Below, piece after piece: positions 20,818 to 31,103 of a stretch of 64,000 nt of DNA. A model generated the notes under the pieces. That model ran no database searches. It saw only the letters and a list, made by a program, of their open reading frames with translations, and had not been told where the DNA came from. The DNA comes from Taiwanofungus camphoratus (taxonomy: Eukaryota > Basidiomycota > Agaricomycetes > Polyporales > Taiwanofungaceae): assembly GCA_003999685.1 (NCBI GenBank), contig CP021230.1, forward strand, positions 806,001 through 870,000, in the 5' to 3' direction. The position numbers and the translations under genes are program-made. Position 1 is the first letter of the stretch. Each line of letters begins with the position of its first letter.

Positions 20818-21644
20818 CCAGCCTGAGCCATGAAGTGAAGATCGCCTTCGCTGTCGCCCTTATGAAAGGAGGGCAGGACACTCACATTTGGCAAGACACG
20901 TATTATGAGCGAACTGCAGGGGGACAACTCTTTTACACAACTTGGGACCTATTCAAGGCATCCCTCAGAGTCGCGTTCTCTGAACACGAAGGAGTGCAGA
21001 AGGCGCATCAGGTGTTAATGAAACTACCAGCTAAGCAGCTTAACAAGAAAACCCGAGCCACTACTAAAATGTATGTGGAAAGGTTCAGACTCTTGGCAGA
21101 GAAAGCCAAGCTAAAGGACGCATTTGTGGATGTCAACGGCCAACACACCGAGAATGACTACCCCACATTATGGGCCATCTTCATCAAAAGCCTGGACCGA
21201 CAGATCTACACCACCCTCGCAGGGTGAACACTTAATGAGTGACCCAACACCATGGAGAAGTGGTATGCGGACGTCCTCCAGTTGGACGCCATCTACAAGG
21301 GAATCGATCAGATCTCCACCCCTACCACCGACTATGGGGATCCAATGGATGTTGATGCAGTCGTAACCCCCTGGGCAACCACACCCAAGAAACGATGGGA
21401 GGATGGATGTTCCCTAAACAAAAATGAAAGGAAGTACCATCGAGACAACAACCTCTGTTTCTATTGTCATAACAAAGGACACTCAAGCCGCGAATGCTGA
21501 AAGAAGGCAGCCAAACGAGGCCAACCGAGCACTCGAAGAGTCACTGACGCACAACCTGTAAGAGACTACCATTCCTACATCAAGACTCTCTCGGCAGATG
21601 AGAAAAGGGTGATGTTGGAAGAGTTGGTCACCGAGGATTTTTAA
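20818..21644 (+). pseudogene. Gag remnant of element 5
   Basis: The N-terminal third is replaced by repeat D. The capsid-like part (KIAFAVALMKGGQ, then TTKMYVERFRLLAEKAKLKD) and a knuckle CFYCHNKGHSSREC near 21458-21500 remain. Stops are TGA (for example at 21225, in place of the Arg in AGRAIS of element 6). It ends EDF-TAA at 21642-21644 with pol in the -1 frame, the same junction as element 6. Confidence 0.85.
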
Positions 21645-23068
21645 AGGGGCAGGGTGAACTGATGCAACCACTGCCCGTTTCTGTTTCACTGTCCCACGTT
21701 GTACTAGTAGTCCGGAATGAAAGACCCCTTCACATTCCAATCACTGTGGGATGAAAAGACGTCGAAGCACGCGCCTTCATCGATAGCGGCACATCAGGGA
21801 TATTTGTCCATCCACGATTTGTCAAAGAGCATGGCATTTGGACAGAACCACTCCCACACCCCATGCCCATATTCAATGTGGATGGAACCGCAAATAAACA
21901 AGCACTCATAACAAAACGAGCTCTGATTTCATACAAAATTGGAGGGGAACCCCGATTTGTCAAAGCCTACGTAGTCAGTATAGGGAATGAAGATGTCATC
22001 TTCAGACACACCTGGCTCAAACTGGAGAATCCCAACATTGATTGGAAGATGGGTCAAGTAGAACTAAAACATTGAATGACCCTCGAAGAATCCAGAGAAT
22101 GGAAAAAAGGTCTCCTCGCCGCCAGGGAAGCCTGCCTAGAGCTGAAAAGACTGATCATTGAAGCCACCACTAAAGCCCCCCCTCAGCCAAAAACCCCTCG
22201 ACCCACCATCAAAGAAGTAGAAGACAAAGGATATGAAGAGGTCATCAATACCATGTCCCCCATACTCCTCACCATGGAGACACCCAGGCGAGCAATGCAC
22301 CAACCCTCGACATCCCCGAAAACAGACCTGGAGAACCCCACCAACAAAGTCGCTCTAGAGCAAGCTATGGAACCCATTGATGACAATGAACTGGTCATAG
22401 CGTTCATTGAAAGAGACAATCGGTTCACTACCTACGAATGGGGTTCGCACCCTGTCTATAGGGATATGCCCTTGATGGAAGCTAAGTACCCTCTTGATGG
22501 ACAATACAAATGCTTAAACAATGGTTTAATTTGAAAAGTCACTCACAACATAGGTCGACTCACTACAGCAACAGAATTAGCGGTAAAGGAACATGCAAAG
22601 GAGGAAGAGAAACCCATTGAAGAACTAGTCCCTTCTTATCTCCATGATTTACTACCGATATTCGATAAACATACGGCAGCACGGCTCCCTCTACACATGG
22701 AACATGACCACAAGATAAATCTCAAAGAGGAATACAAGGACTTTAAGCAATCCACGTACTCCCTCAACTGTGATCAACGGATTGAGGTGGACAAATTCCT
22801 AGAGGAAAACCTGCAGAAGGGATACATATGCCCGTCCAAGTCACCCCTGGCAAGCCCTTTCTTTTTCGTCGAAAAGAAAGATGGCGGATACCGGCCCTGC
22901 CAGGACTACCGTGAACTTAATGAAGGAACCATCAAGGACAGATATCCCCTTCCTCTCATCTCTGAACTACTGAAAAGACTGAACAAGGCAACTATCTTTA
23001 CCAAAATGGACCTCTGACAGGGATACAACAATGTCCGCATCAAAGAGGGCGATGAATGGAAAGCTGCC
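21645..23068 (+). pseudogene. Element 5 protease and RT N-terminal part
   Basis: Protease with AFIDSGTSGIFVHPRFVKEH near 21770; RT start with [20 protein letters not shown] near 22840. Stops include KH-TGA-MTLEE (22074), LI-TGA-KVTH (22532) and DL-TGA-QGYNN (23016); in element 6 these positions are His-Arg, Trp and Arg. Cut at GDEWKA by element 6; RT resumes at 31104. Confidence 0.88.
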
Positions 23069-23545
23069 TGATACAAATTGGTATCTTGGATCCTAAGTGT
23101 CGCCTCACACGTGAGGGCCTGACCACGATAGAAGGTGGCGAGGTCTTATGGTCGATATAGACCGAGTGTCGTGAAGTCCGTAGACTCGAGCGAGTATCAC
23201 TCAGATATGAGCGAGAGGATACAAGACACGAATATAATAGTAACAAGATCAGACTTAAGGTCCGACCTAAGCTAAAGTACAAGCTATATATACAAGTACC
23301 TATCGTGAGCACGGACCAAGAACTACTCTAGGGCAGGAGGTCCGCAATGTGGTATGACTCTGAGTAAATAGAAAGTGGTACGATCCGGGCGTATTAGCAA
23401 TATGTATGAGTGATGAGGAGTGTGGTAAGTGGCCCGGATATGAGTCAGAGTCCTATGTGTAAGCGGGGCCGATCCGGGGCCCGTACGGTAATAGTCCATG
23501 TGTAAGTAATGGCCATGGTAATCATGAGAAATAGAAATTGTATCA
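23069..23545 (-). repeat. 3' LTR of element 6
   Basis: 477 bp, TGATACAAATTGG to GAAATTGTATCA on the plus strand. The polypurine tract sits just inside it at about 23546-23563 (plus strand TTACCCCCTTACTAAGG). Confidence 0.93.
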
Positions 23546-23626
23546 TTACCCCCTTACTAAGGTCGATCTCTGAGCGACCCTACTTGATTTTCCGTTAAAT
23601 AAAATGTTCTTCAGCCGTGCGGGTGT

Positions 23627-23692
23627 TTCACCGCGCACCATGAGGGTGTTTCACCTCGAACCTTGAGAGTGTTTCATCTCGTACCAGTGTGA
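23627..23692 (-). repeat. GTGTTTCA short tandem repeat in element 6 3' region
   Basis: Three diverged copies of about 31 bp, each with GTGTTTCAYC followed by a GAAC/GTAC segment. The same array occurs in element 7 (about 41360-41420) and element 5 (about 34960-35030), so it is a conserved part of the 3' untranslated region and may be a regulatory or packaging signal. Confidence 0.6.
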
Positions 23693-23814
23693 AACTAACA
23701 ACGACCGGGTAAGGACCCACGACATCGTGTAAGCCTCGTGCAATGTAGGCATGTGGGCGGCCGGGTAAGGACCCAGCACCGCTTGCAACCTACCGCCTCA
23801 AGCAAACAGCACCC

Positions 23815-25224
23815 CTACTGTTCACCATCACCGTAATCCTTGAACCCATAGTCGTCCCACTCGTCATTGTTCATGTAGGAGTTTGAGGGCGGGTCGTAAG
23901 TCCCGCGACGGTAAGCAGGTGGCGGAGAAATGACTGGGGGGAGGTGATAGCTAGATGGGGGAGGTGGGATGACTGGGGGAGGAGTGAATTGGCCGTCGGG
24001 GCCACAAGTGAAGGGGCCAGTACTTGCCCCGGGTTCTGCAAGGTGTTGGTTGGGCGGTATACCCGGTCCGGACAAATGGTTGAGTGATGGCCCAGGTGCG
24101 CGTGGATGGGGGTGGGGCGTATTGATTCGAGATGGACCGGCCGTTGTATGAGTACGAGGGGTTGACGCCTCGTTGACTCTGGAGCGGGATGGGGTAGGGG
24201 GGAGGGGTTGCTCTCTTCGGGTCATAAGTACTCGGGGAGGATTGGTGGCCGACATAATTGGGATGGGGGCCTGTGTGGGGCGGTGGATCGAGTCAACTAT
24301 CTCGCGGCGACGATCTTCTCCTGGGGCAGGCAAGATGGGTGGGGCCGAGGTGTGGCGTGCCACAGTACACTCTCGGGATAGATGTCCCGGGGCAGTGCGA
24401 TGACACCTGACACAGGTGTAGTCTGGGCAGTCACGTACCCAATGCATCATGCTGCCGCAGGCGTGGCAGCGCTCTCGAGGTCTCCAGTTGGGTCCGGGGC
24501 GCATGTAGTTGGGGAGGGAGTCAATTCTGCTAGGTATGGCTCCGATGGACTCTTGTCCGGCCGGGGTGTCGATGAAGGTTTGCAGGGGATTTTCGGGTTC
24601 GAGTGGCGGGGTGGGCCCGCGTGTGACAATGTTGGGCTGGGATCGCCATACGAACCTGGAGTGGCTGGTTCGGCGGTGTGGGGTGATCATGTCTTGGAGA
24701 TGGCGGGCCATGGACATATCGTCCATCCTTCGTAGGGTGCGGACCACCTTGAAGTCCAACTGCCGGATTTTGTTCTTCCATATGGCCAGTTGTTCGGTTG
24801 CGTCATCTACCGCTCCTAAGTATTGCAGCCTAGCGTCGATGTATTCTCTGAATGCCTCTTGTTTGTCTTGGTTGTTTCGTGTACTTGGTAGGGATCCGAG
24901 TAATCGCGCGATGTCCCTAGAGTGTCGAACCAGGATGTCGAGGAGGATTGGGTCTACGTCGTAGATGCAACACGGGTAGTAGATGACGTCGGCTTGTCGG
25001 GGTAAAGCGCCTTCTCCCGGTACGGGGTTACGAAAGTGTGCGGCGGTTTGGAAGCCAAAGAGTGGGCCGTGACCAGAGGACGTCGAGGATGTCGCTGACG
25101 AGGATTGAGCTGCCGTAGAAGAGGTGGCCGTCTGAGGTGTGCGAGTAGCACGTCGAGTGGCAAGGAAGGCGCGGGCTCATCCACGAGCAGCAGCTTGGGC
25201 GGTGGTGTTAGACTGGCGAGGCAT
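23815..25224 (-). pseudogene. Post-pol ORF of element 6: helical domain plus two CCHC knuckles
   Basis: One frame of 470 codons from ATG 25222-25224 to the stop at 23815, interrupted only by TGA at codon 16 (25177-25179, where element 7 has Arg). It begins 43 nt after pol. An Ala/Ser/Thr-rich N-terminus is followed by a predicted helical region (residues about 75-175, DPILLDILVRHSRDIARLL), then CHACGSMMHWVRDC and CVRCHRTAPGHLSREC near 255-285, then a Pro-rich tail ending DYGDGEQ. The order helical domain, tandem knuckles, Pro-rich tail resembles Gag, but the sequence differs from the element's own Gag. Conserved with elements 5 and 7. Function unknown. Confidence 0.78.
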
Positions 25225-25267
25225 GTTGCGAGTGGGTGGTAGTTCGTCTGAAGGGAGTGAACTGGTC

Positions 25268-28200
25268 TTAACTCAAGTTCTTTCCTTCCTTATATGCTCC
25301 CAGGAGCTCCTCCACAGTACCGGCTAAATTTGCTTCCGGTTCCCATGAGTCATCCGCGGAGGAATATCCTTTCCACCTGACCCTGTACTCGCGGCGGTTT
25401 TTCCGTAAGTTCTCCCGATGTCCGATGATAGCTTCGACTTCGTAGTTATCTTCGCCTTCGATTAGTTCCGGGGGTGGCCTTGTGTAGTTCTGGCCATGGA
25501 TCTCCGTCTCTGTATATGGTGATAGAAGGGTAGCGTGGAAAACAGGATGTACCCGCCATGTCTCCGGGAGTTTTAGTTTGTATGATACCGGGCCTAGGAC
25601 TTCGATGATTTCGAAGGGTCCCTCTCTCCTGGGTGCCAACTTCCTGGAAGGGTATGGCAGTTTTAGGTTCCGAGTGTCGAGCCAAACCTGCTGTCCTTTA
25701 CGGAAACCTTTCCCTCGTGGTTTGATCCGTTTTGCCAGTACTGCCTGGGCTAGCTCCATCGCTGAGTGTGCTTGTTCTCTTATCTTCTGGAGGTTCTTCA
25801 GGCGATAAGCTGCGCCGGGTGTGTCCGATCCCTTGTGTACAACGGGAATTCCTTGGGGTTCGAAGCCCATCATGACCTTGAAGGGAGACGCCTTGATCAC
25901 CGAGTGCTCACGCGAGTTGTGGGCGAATTGTGCTGAGCCTAGCAGCGATGACCAATTGTCCGGGTTGTTGCTCGTGAAGCATCGTAGGTATATCTCCAAT
26001 TCCTGGTTGACTCGTTCCGTTTCTCCATCCGTTTGAGGATGGAATGCTGTGCTCATAGCCGACTTGACTCCGGTCATATGGCAGAGCTCCTGGAATACCT
26101 TTGATGCAAACTGTGGTCCTTGATCGCTAATGATCTTGTCTGGGAGTCCAAACCATTTGTAGACCTCGTTGTAAAGGAGTTCCGCCGTTCCTTGCGCGTC
26201 AATAGTTTTGTTGCATGGGATGAAAATTACCCCCTTACTAAGGTCGTGGTCCACTACGACCAAAATTGAATCGTAGCCCCCTGAAGTTGGCAAGTCCATA
26301 ATGAAATCGCAGCAGAATGTACTGAACGGAGTGGCGTGCTGCGCGGACTTGATCGGGAGTAGGGCTGGTCGAGTGGGATGCGTGTTAACTTTCATTTGCT
26401 GGCAAGTGCTGCAACCTTTGACGTAGCTCGTGACGAAGTCAGCCATACCAGGCCACCAGTAGTCCCGTCGGATGGACGAGAGAGTCTTCTGAATTCCAGG
26501 GTGGCCGGCGGAGGGAAGGTCGTGATAATTTGAGACCGTTTGCCGTCGTAGATCTTTATCCAGGGGAATATACACTCGATTATCATAGAGGAGGTCTCCC
26601 TCTCGAATTGTCCAGCGGTCGTTTGAGTCGTTTTGTGCATTGCGCATCCCTTCCATATAGACTGAGTCATTTACCCCTGCTTTCGCGATGGAAGCCCTGA
26701 GGCCCGTGTCGATTGCCACTGCCCATACCTTGTCTGGTAGGACGGTCACACCCTGGTTGTCGGATGAACCATCATCGTGGTCGGGGCGTCAGGAGAGCGC
26801 GTCGCTTTGCACCATTTGTGTGCCCGGGACATGAATTAACCTGTAATCAAATTCGGACAAGCGAAGAGCCCATCGTGCTTGCCTTCGATTCAGATTCTGT
26901 GCCGTTTTCCAGTACATCAGATTTTTGTGGTCGCTAAAAATCGTGACTGGATACGGGCTTCCGATGAGGAGGTGACTCCATTCGTTGAGTCCTCTCATGA
27001 CGCCCATGAGTTCTCGGTCATAGACATCGTAATTTCGTTCCGCTGGCGTCATGCTCTGGGAAATATAACCGCATGGATGCCAGTCACCGTTGTCGTCCTT
27101 TTGCCTGAGGACGGCACCTGTGGCGAACTTTGATGCATCCGTTTCCAACACGAACGGCTTCTCCGGGTCAGGCATCTGCAAAACCGGTTGTTCCAGGAAA
27201 GCTTTCTTCAGTGCCTCGAAAGCTTCCTGCTGTTCATCGTCCCAATGCCATTTGACGTCTTTTCGCGTAAGCGAAACCAGAGGCTGGGCCAGATGCGAGA
27301 AGCTGTGTATAAACCGACGGTAGAAGTTCTCAAATCCGATGAACGACCTAACCTCCCTGAGGTTCTTAGGTATCGGCCAGTCCTTGATGCCGGCTACCTT
27401 GACTGGGTCCATGGCGAGTTGTCCGGGTCTGATGATCATGCCTAAGAATTCGACTTCTTGTACGTCGAACTTACATTTCTCCGGCTTGAGATATAGGTTG
27501 TTATCTTGAAGTCTTTCGATAACTCGCCGTGTTCGCTTTTTATGCTCCTCGGGGTCTGTCGAGTAGACAAGGATGTCATCCATGTAGATTGCCAACCATC
27601 CTTCCTTGAGCATGTCAGTGAAGACCGTGTTCATCATCCGTTGGAACGTCGCCGGTGAGTTGCACATTCCGAAGAACATTACCAGAGGCTCGTAAAACGA
27701 GGGAGGTCCTTCCCCTGCTGCTGGCACACCGAAAGCCACCTTCCATTCATCTCCTTCTCGGATCCGTATATTGTTGTACCCCTGCCTGAGATCCATCTTG
27801 GTAAAGATAGTTGCCTTGTTCAACCGTTCCAAGAGTTCCGATATAAGTGGAAGTGGATAACGATCCTTGATGGTCCCCTCGTTAAGTTCTCGGTAATCCT
27901 GACAAGGTCGATATCCCCCATCCTTCTTTTCTACAAAAAAGAATGGACTGGCTAAGGGTGACTTTGATGGTCGAATGTATCCCTTTTAGAGGTTTTCTTC
28001 CAAGAATTCATCCAATTCCTTTCGTTCCTCTCTGTTGAGTGAATAAGTGGATTGCTTGAATTCCTTGAAATCCTCCTTCAGGTTGATCTCGTGGTCGTGT
28101 TCCGTGTGCTTAGGGAGTCGGGCTGCCACTTGTTTGTCAAATACAGGTAGGAGGTCGTGAAGGTACTCCGGTACTAGTTCCTTGACGGGTCTCTCTTTCT

Positions 28201-29148
28201 CCTTGACATGTTCCTTGATTGCCAATTCCGTTGCCGTGGTTAACCGTTTTATGTCATGGGTGACTTTCCAGATTTGACCGTTATTCAAACGTCGGTACGT
28301 CGGGGATAGAGGGTACTTGGCTTCCGTTAACGGGGCATCCCTTTGTGCTGGGTGAGAGTTCCATTCGTACGTGGTGATTCGGTCGTCTCCTTCGATGAAT
28401 GCTATGACCAACTCATCGTCGTCGATCGTTCCCATGGCCTGTTCTAGTGTGATGCCGTTTACCGAGTTTTCTTCTGGGGTGGAGACTAGCGAGTCTCGGT
28501 GCGTCGTTTGATGAGGGGTTTCCGTTGTTGGTAAGATTGGGGACATGGTGTCCACGACCTCCCCATCCCCTTTGTCCTCGATTTCTTCGACTGAGGGTTG
28601 GCGGGCTTTAATGATTTCTCTAGAGAGAGATTCTGCCGTTAACCTTTTGATTTCCAGTCGTTTAGCTCTGGTTTCCAATAGGTTCTTCTTCCATTCCCTA
28701 GATTCTTCTAGGGTCATGCGGTGTTTAAGCTCCACCCGCCCCGTCTTCCAGTCGATGTCCGGATTTTCCAATTTGAGCCAGGTATGTCCGAAGATGATAT
28801 CCTCGTTCCCTATGCTGGCCACATAGGCTTTAATGAATCGGAGTTCTCCTCCTATTTTGTATGAAAGGAGGGCTCTTTTCGTGATGATGGCTTGCTTGTT
28901 AGCTGTTCCGTCCACATTGAATACGGGCATAGGGCGAGGTAGAGCCTCGGTGCGGATGTGGTGTTCTTTAACAAATCTGGGGTGTATGAATATCCCAGAG
29001 GTGCCGCTGTCAATGAAGGCGCGCGCTTCAACGTCTTTGCGTCCCACAGTAATCGGAATGTGCAAGGCTCTTTCATTCCGAACTACTAGTACAACACGGG
29101 ACAGTGAAACCGAAACAGGCAGTGGTTGCGTCGACTCACCCTGCCCCC
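25268..29148 (-). pseudogene. Pol of element 6, nearly intact, two stops
   Basis: Protease AFIDSGTSGIFIHPRFVKEH (about 29035), [21 protein letters not shown] (about 27930) and YMDDILVYS (about 27575), RNase [16 protein letters not shown] (about 27140) and SDHKNL, integrase zinc-binding region with HPGIQKT and CSTCQQ, DDE core with CDFIMDLP, SDQGPQFA and DGETERVNQE, chromodomain VRWKGYSSADDSWEPEANL near 25330. Stops: TAA at 27986 between RT motifs (EENL-stop-KGYIRP), and TGA at 26789 (ALS-stop-RPDHDD, Arg in element 7). It enters in the -1 frame relative to Gag, which ends EDF-TAA at 29149. Confidence 0.93.
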
Positions 29149-30591
29149 TTAAAAATCCTCTGCGGCTAATTCTTCCATAACCTCTCTCTTCTCGTCGGCC
29201 GATAGGCTCTTGATATAAGAGCGATAATCGGTAGGGCGCGAGTCTTGCGCCTTGGGCGTGTTCTTCGTCCTTGTTGTCGCTTTCTTGCGACAGTCTCGTG
29301 CCAAATGTCCCTTGTTATGGCAATAGAAGCATAGGTTGTTGTCGCGGTGGTATTTCCTTTCGTTTTCGTTCAAGGAGCAACCATCCATCCACTGCTTTCT
29401 GGGGGATGAAGAGGTACGGGTTGGGCGGGTGACGACTGCATCCACGTCCATGGGTTCGCCATAATTGACCGAAGTGGTAATGTTGGAGATCTGGTCGATC
29501 CCCCTGTAGATTGCGTCCAAGGATAGAACGTCTCTATACCATTTTTCCATGGTGTCTGGCCTTTTGGATATGGCCCTTCCGGCTAATGTGGCATAGATCT
29601 GGCGGTCTAGCCCCTTGATGAATATCGCCCTAAGGGTAGGGTAATCATTCTCGGTGCGGTTTCCGTTCACATCGATGGACGCGTCCTTTAACTTCGCCTT
29701 TTCGGCCAGAAGTCGGAATCTTTCCACATACATTTTGGTAGTGGCTTTCGTTTTCTTGTTCAGCTGCTTGGCTGGTAATTCTATGAGCACTTGGTGTGCT
29801 CGCTGCACTCCCTCATGTTCAGGGAATGCCATTTTGAGGGATCCCTTGAATAGGTCCCATGTCCTGTAGGGTGCTTGCCCCCCTGCTGCTCGTTCGTAGA
29901 ACGTGTCGCGCCATATGCGTGCGTCTTGCCCTCCCTTCATGAGGGCGACCGCAAATGCGATTTTTGCGTCATCGCTGAGATTGGTGTTGTTCGTGGCGGT
30001 GAAGTAGTGTTCCACCCGCTGGATAAATCGATCCAGGTCTTCTCCTTGCCCCGTGAAGGGGTCCGGTGCAGGAATGTCGAGTTTGAGGGCTCGAGCTCCT
30101 TGCTGCTGGGTGCTGAGGCGAGCGATGAGTGCCTCTAGCTGCTGCTGGGTCATGTTTCCGATTGTGGCCATTGCGACTCGTCGAGGTGTGGGTGCGGATA
30201 TTAGAGGGGTGGATGCGGAAGAGGATGGAGTGGGAGTGGGGGTTCGGGAAGTGGAGGCGGTGAATGAGTCCTCAATGGTTGGTTCAATGGGTGTGGTTTC
30301 CTGTGACCCTCCCGTAAATAAGGTGGCGATGTCCTTCCCTTCGTCAACAGGGTTTCGCTGGAAGTAAGCAGCGAGGTTGGCCTGTGCTTGTTGGATTGGT
30401 CGTCTGGATGTTGTTCTAATCCAGGTAAGCGGTGAACTCGGATAGATTGGATTCCGGTTCGCATCTACGAACACTCGTTGTTCGATGTCGTAGAGAAGTG
30501 GTTCCCCTCCTCGTGTAGGTAACCCCCAATAGTCAGGATCGACGGTCCTGAGGTAAGACGTGATAGTGGATGTATGCCCGCTAGATAGCAC
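29149..30591 (-). CDS. gag: Gag of element 6
   Basis: About 480 residues. Region 1-60 starts with SYLRTVDPDYWGLPTRG; a Thr/Pro/Ser-rich linker follows, then a capsid-like helical domain (about 175-340) with DLDRFIQRVEHYFTATNN and FRLLAEKAKLKD, and a knuckle CFYCHNKGHLARDC near 415-430. It assembles the particle and binds RNA. The first codon reported is GTG; the ATG that starts element 7 Gag is ACG here (also ACG in element 5), so the true start is uncertain. It ends EDF-TAA; one A missing compared with element 7 accounts for the stop and frame change. Confidence 0.88.
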   Translation of the reverse strand: MLSSGHTSTITSYLRTVDPDYWGLPTRGGEPLLYDIEQRVFVDANRNPIYPSSPLTWIRTTSRRPIQQAQANLAAYFQRNPVDEGKDIATLFTGGSQETTPIEPTIEDSFTASTSRTPTPTPSSSASTPLISAPTPRRVAMATIGNMTQQQLEALIARLSTQQQGARALKLDIPAPDPFTGQGEDLDRFIQRVEHYFTATNNTNLSDDAKIAFAVALMKGGQDARIWRDTFYERAAGGQAPYRTWDLFKGSLKMAFPEHEGVQRAHQVLIELPAKQLNKKTKATTKMYVERFRLLAEKAKLKDASIDVNGNRTENDYPTLRAIFIKGLDRQIYATLAGRAISKRPDTMEKWYRDVLSLDAIYRGIDQISNITTSVNYGEPMDVDAVVTRPTRTSSSPRKQWMDGCSLNENERKYHRDNNLCFYCHNKGHLARDCRKKATTRTKNTPKAQDSRPTDYRSYIKSLSADEKREVMEELAAEDF

Positions 30592-30608
30592 TAGGGGCGG
30601 TTTAGCGC

Positions 30609-30620
30609 AAGTCTGATCTT
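30609..30620 (-). promoter_or_regulatory. Self-complementary primer-binding site of element 6
   Basis: AAGTCTGATCTT (plus strand), one base inside the 5' LTR, is the reverse complement of AAGATCAGACTT at 30798-30809 within the LTR, 12 bases exact. Confidence 0.8.
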
Positions 30621-30621
30621 T

Positions 30622-31098
30622 TGATACAAATTGGTATCTTGGATCCTAAGTGTCGCCTCACACGTGAGGGCCTGACCACGATAGAAGGTGGCGAGGTCTT
30701 ATGGTCGATATAGACCGAGTGTCGTGAAGTCCGTAGACTCGAGCGAGTATCACTCAGATATGAGCGAGAGGATACAAGACACGAATATAATAGTAACAAG
30801 ATCAGACTTAAGGTCCGACCTAAGCTAAAGTACAAGCTATATATACAAGTATCTATCGTGAGCACGGACCAAGAACTACTCTAGGGCAGGAGGTCCGCAA
30901 TGTGGTACGACTCTGAGTAAATAGAAAGTGGTACGATCCGGGCGTATTAGCAATACGTATGAGTGATGAGGAGTGTGGTAAGTGGCCCAGATATGAGTCA
31001 GAGTCCTATGTGTAAGCGGGGCCGATCCGGGGCCCGTACGGTAATAGTCCATGTGTAAGTAATGGCCATGGTAATCACGAGAAATAGAAATTGTATCA
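30622..31098 (-). repeat. 5' LTR of element 6
   Basis: 477 bp, carrying the TATA (TATATATA near 30839-30846 on the plus strand) and the self-primer sequence. Compared with the 3' LTR it shows TAC/TAT, ACG/ATG and CCA/CCG style transitions only. Confidence 0.93.
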
Positions 31099-31103
31099 CT
31101 GCC

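Larger units (their letters stand above)
23069..31098 (-). mobile_element. Tf1/sushi-like gypsy element 6, TSD CTGCC
   Basis: 8030-bp complete minus-strand element with 477-bp LTRs at 30622-31098 (5') and 23069-23545 (3'), flanked by CTGCC at 23064-23068 and 31099-31103. It sits inside the RT of element 5. The LTRs differ at 5 of 477 positions by eye, all transitions, four at CpG. It encodes Gag, Pol with three lesions, and a post-pol ORF with one stop. Its closest relative here is element 7. Confidence 0.96.

Noticed and set aside
21636-21650. Canonical -1 slippery heptamer at the Gag-Pol junction of elements 5 and 6
   Set aside because: The run is ATTTTTA, but the Gag frame reads GAT TTT TAA, which does not fit the X XXY YYZ register.
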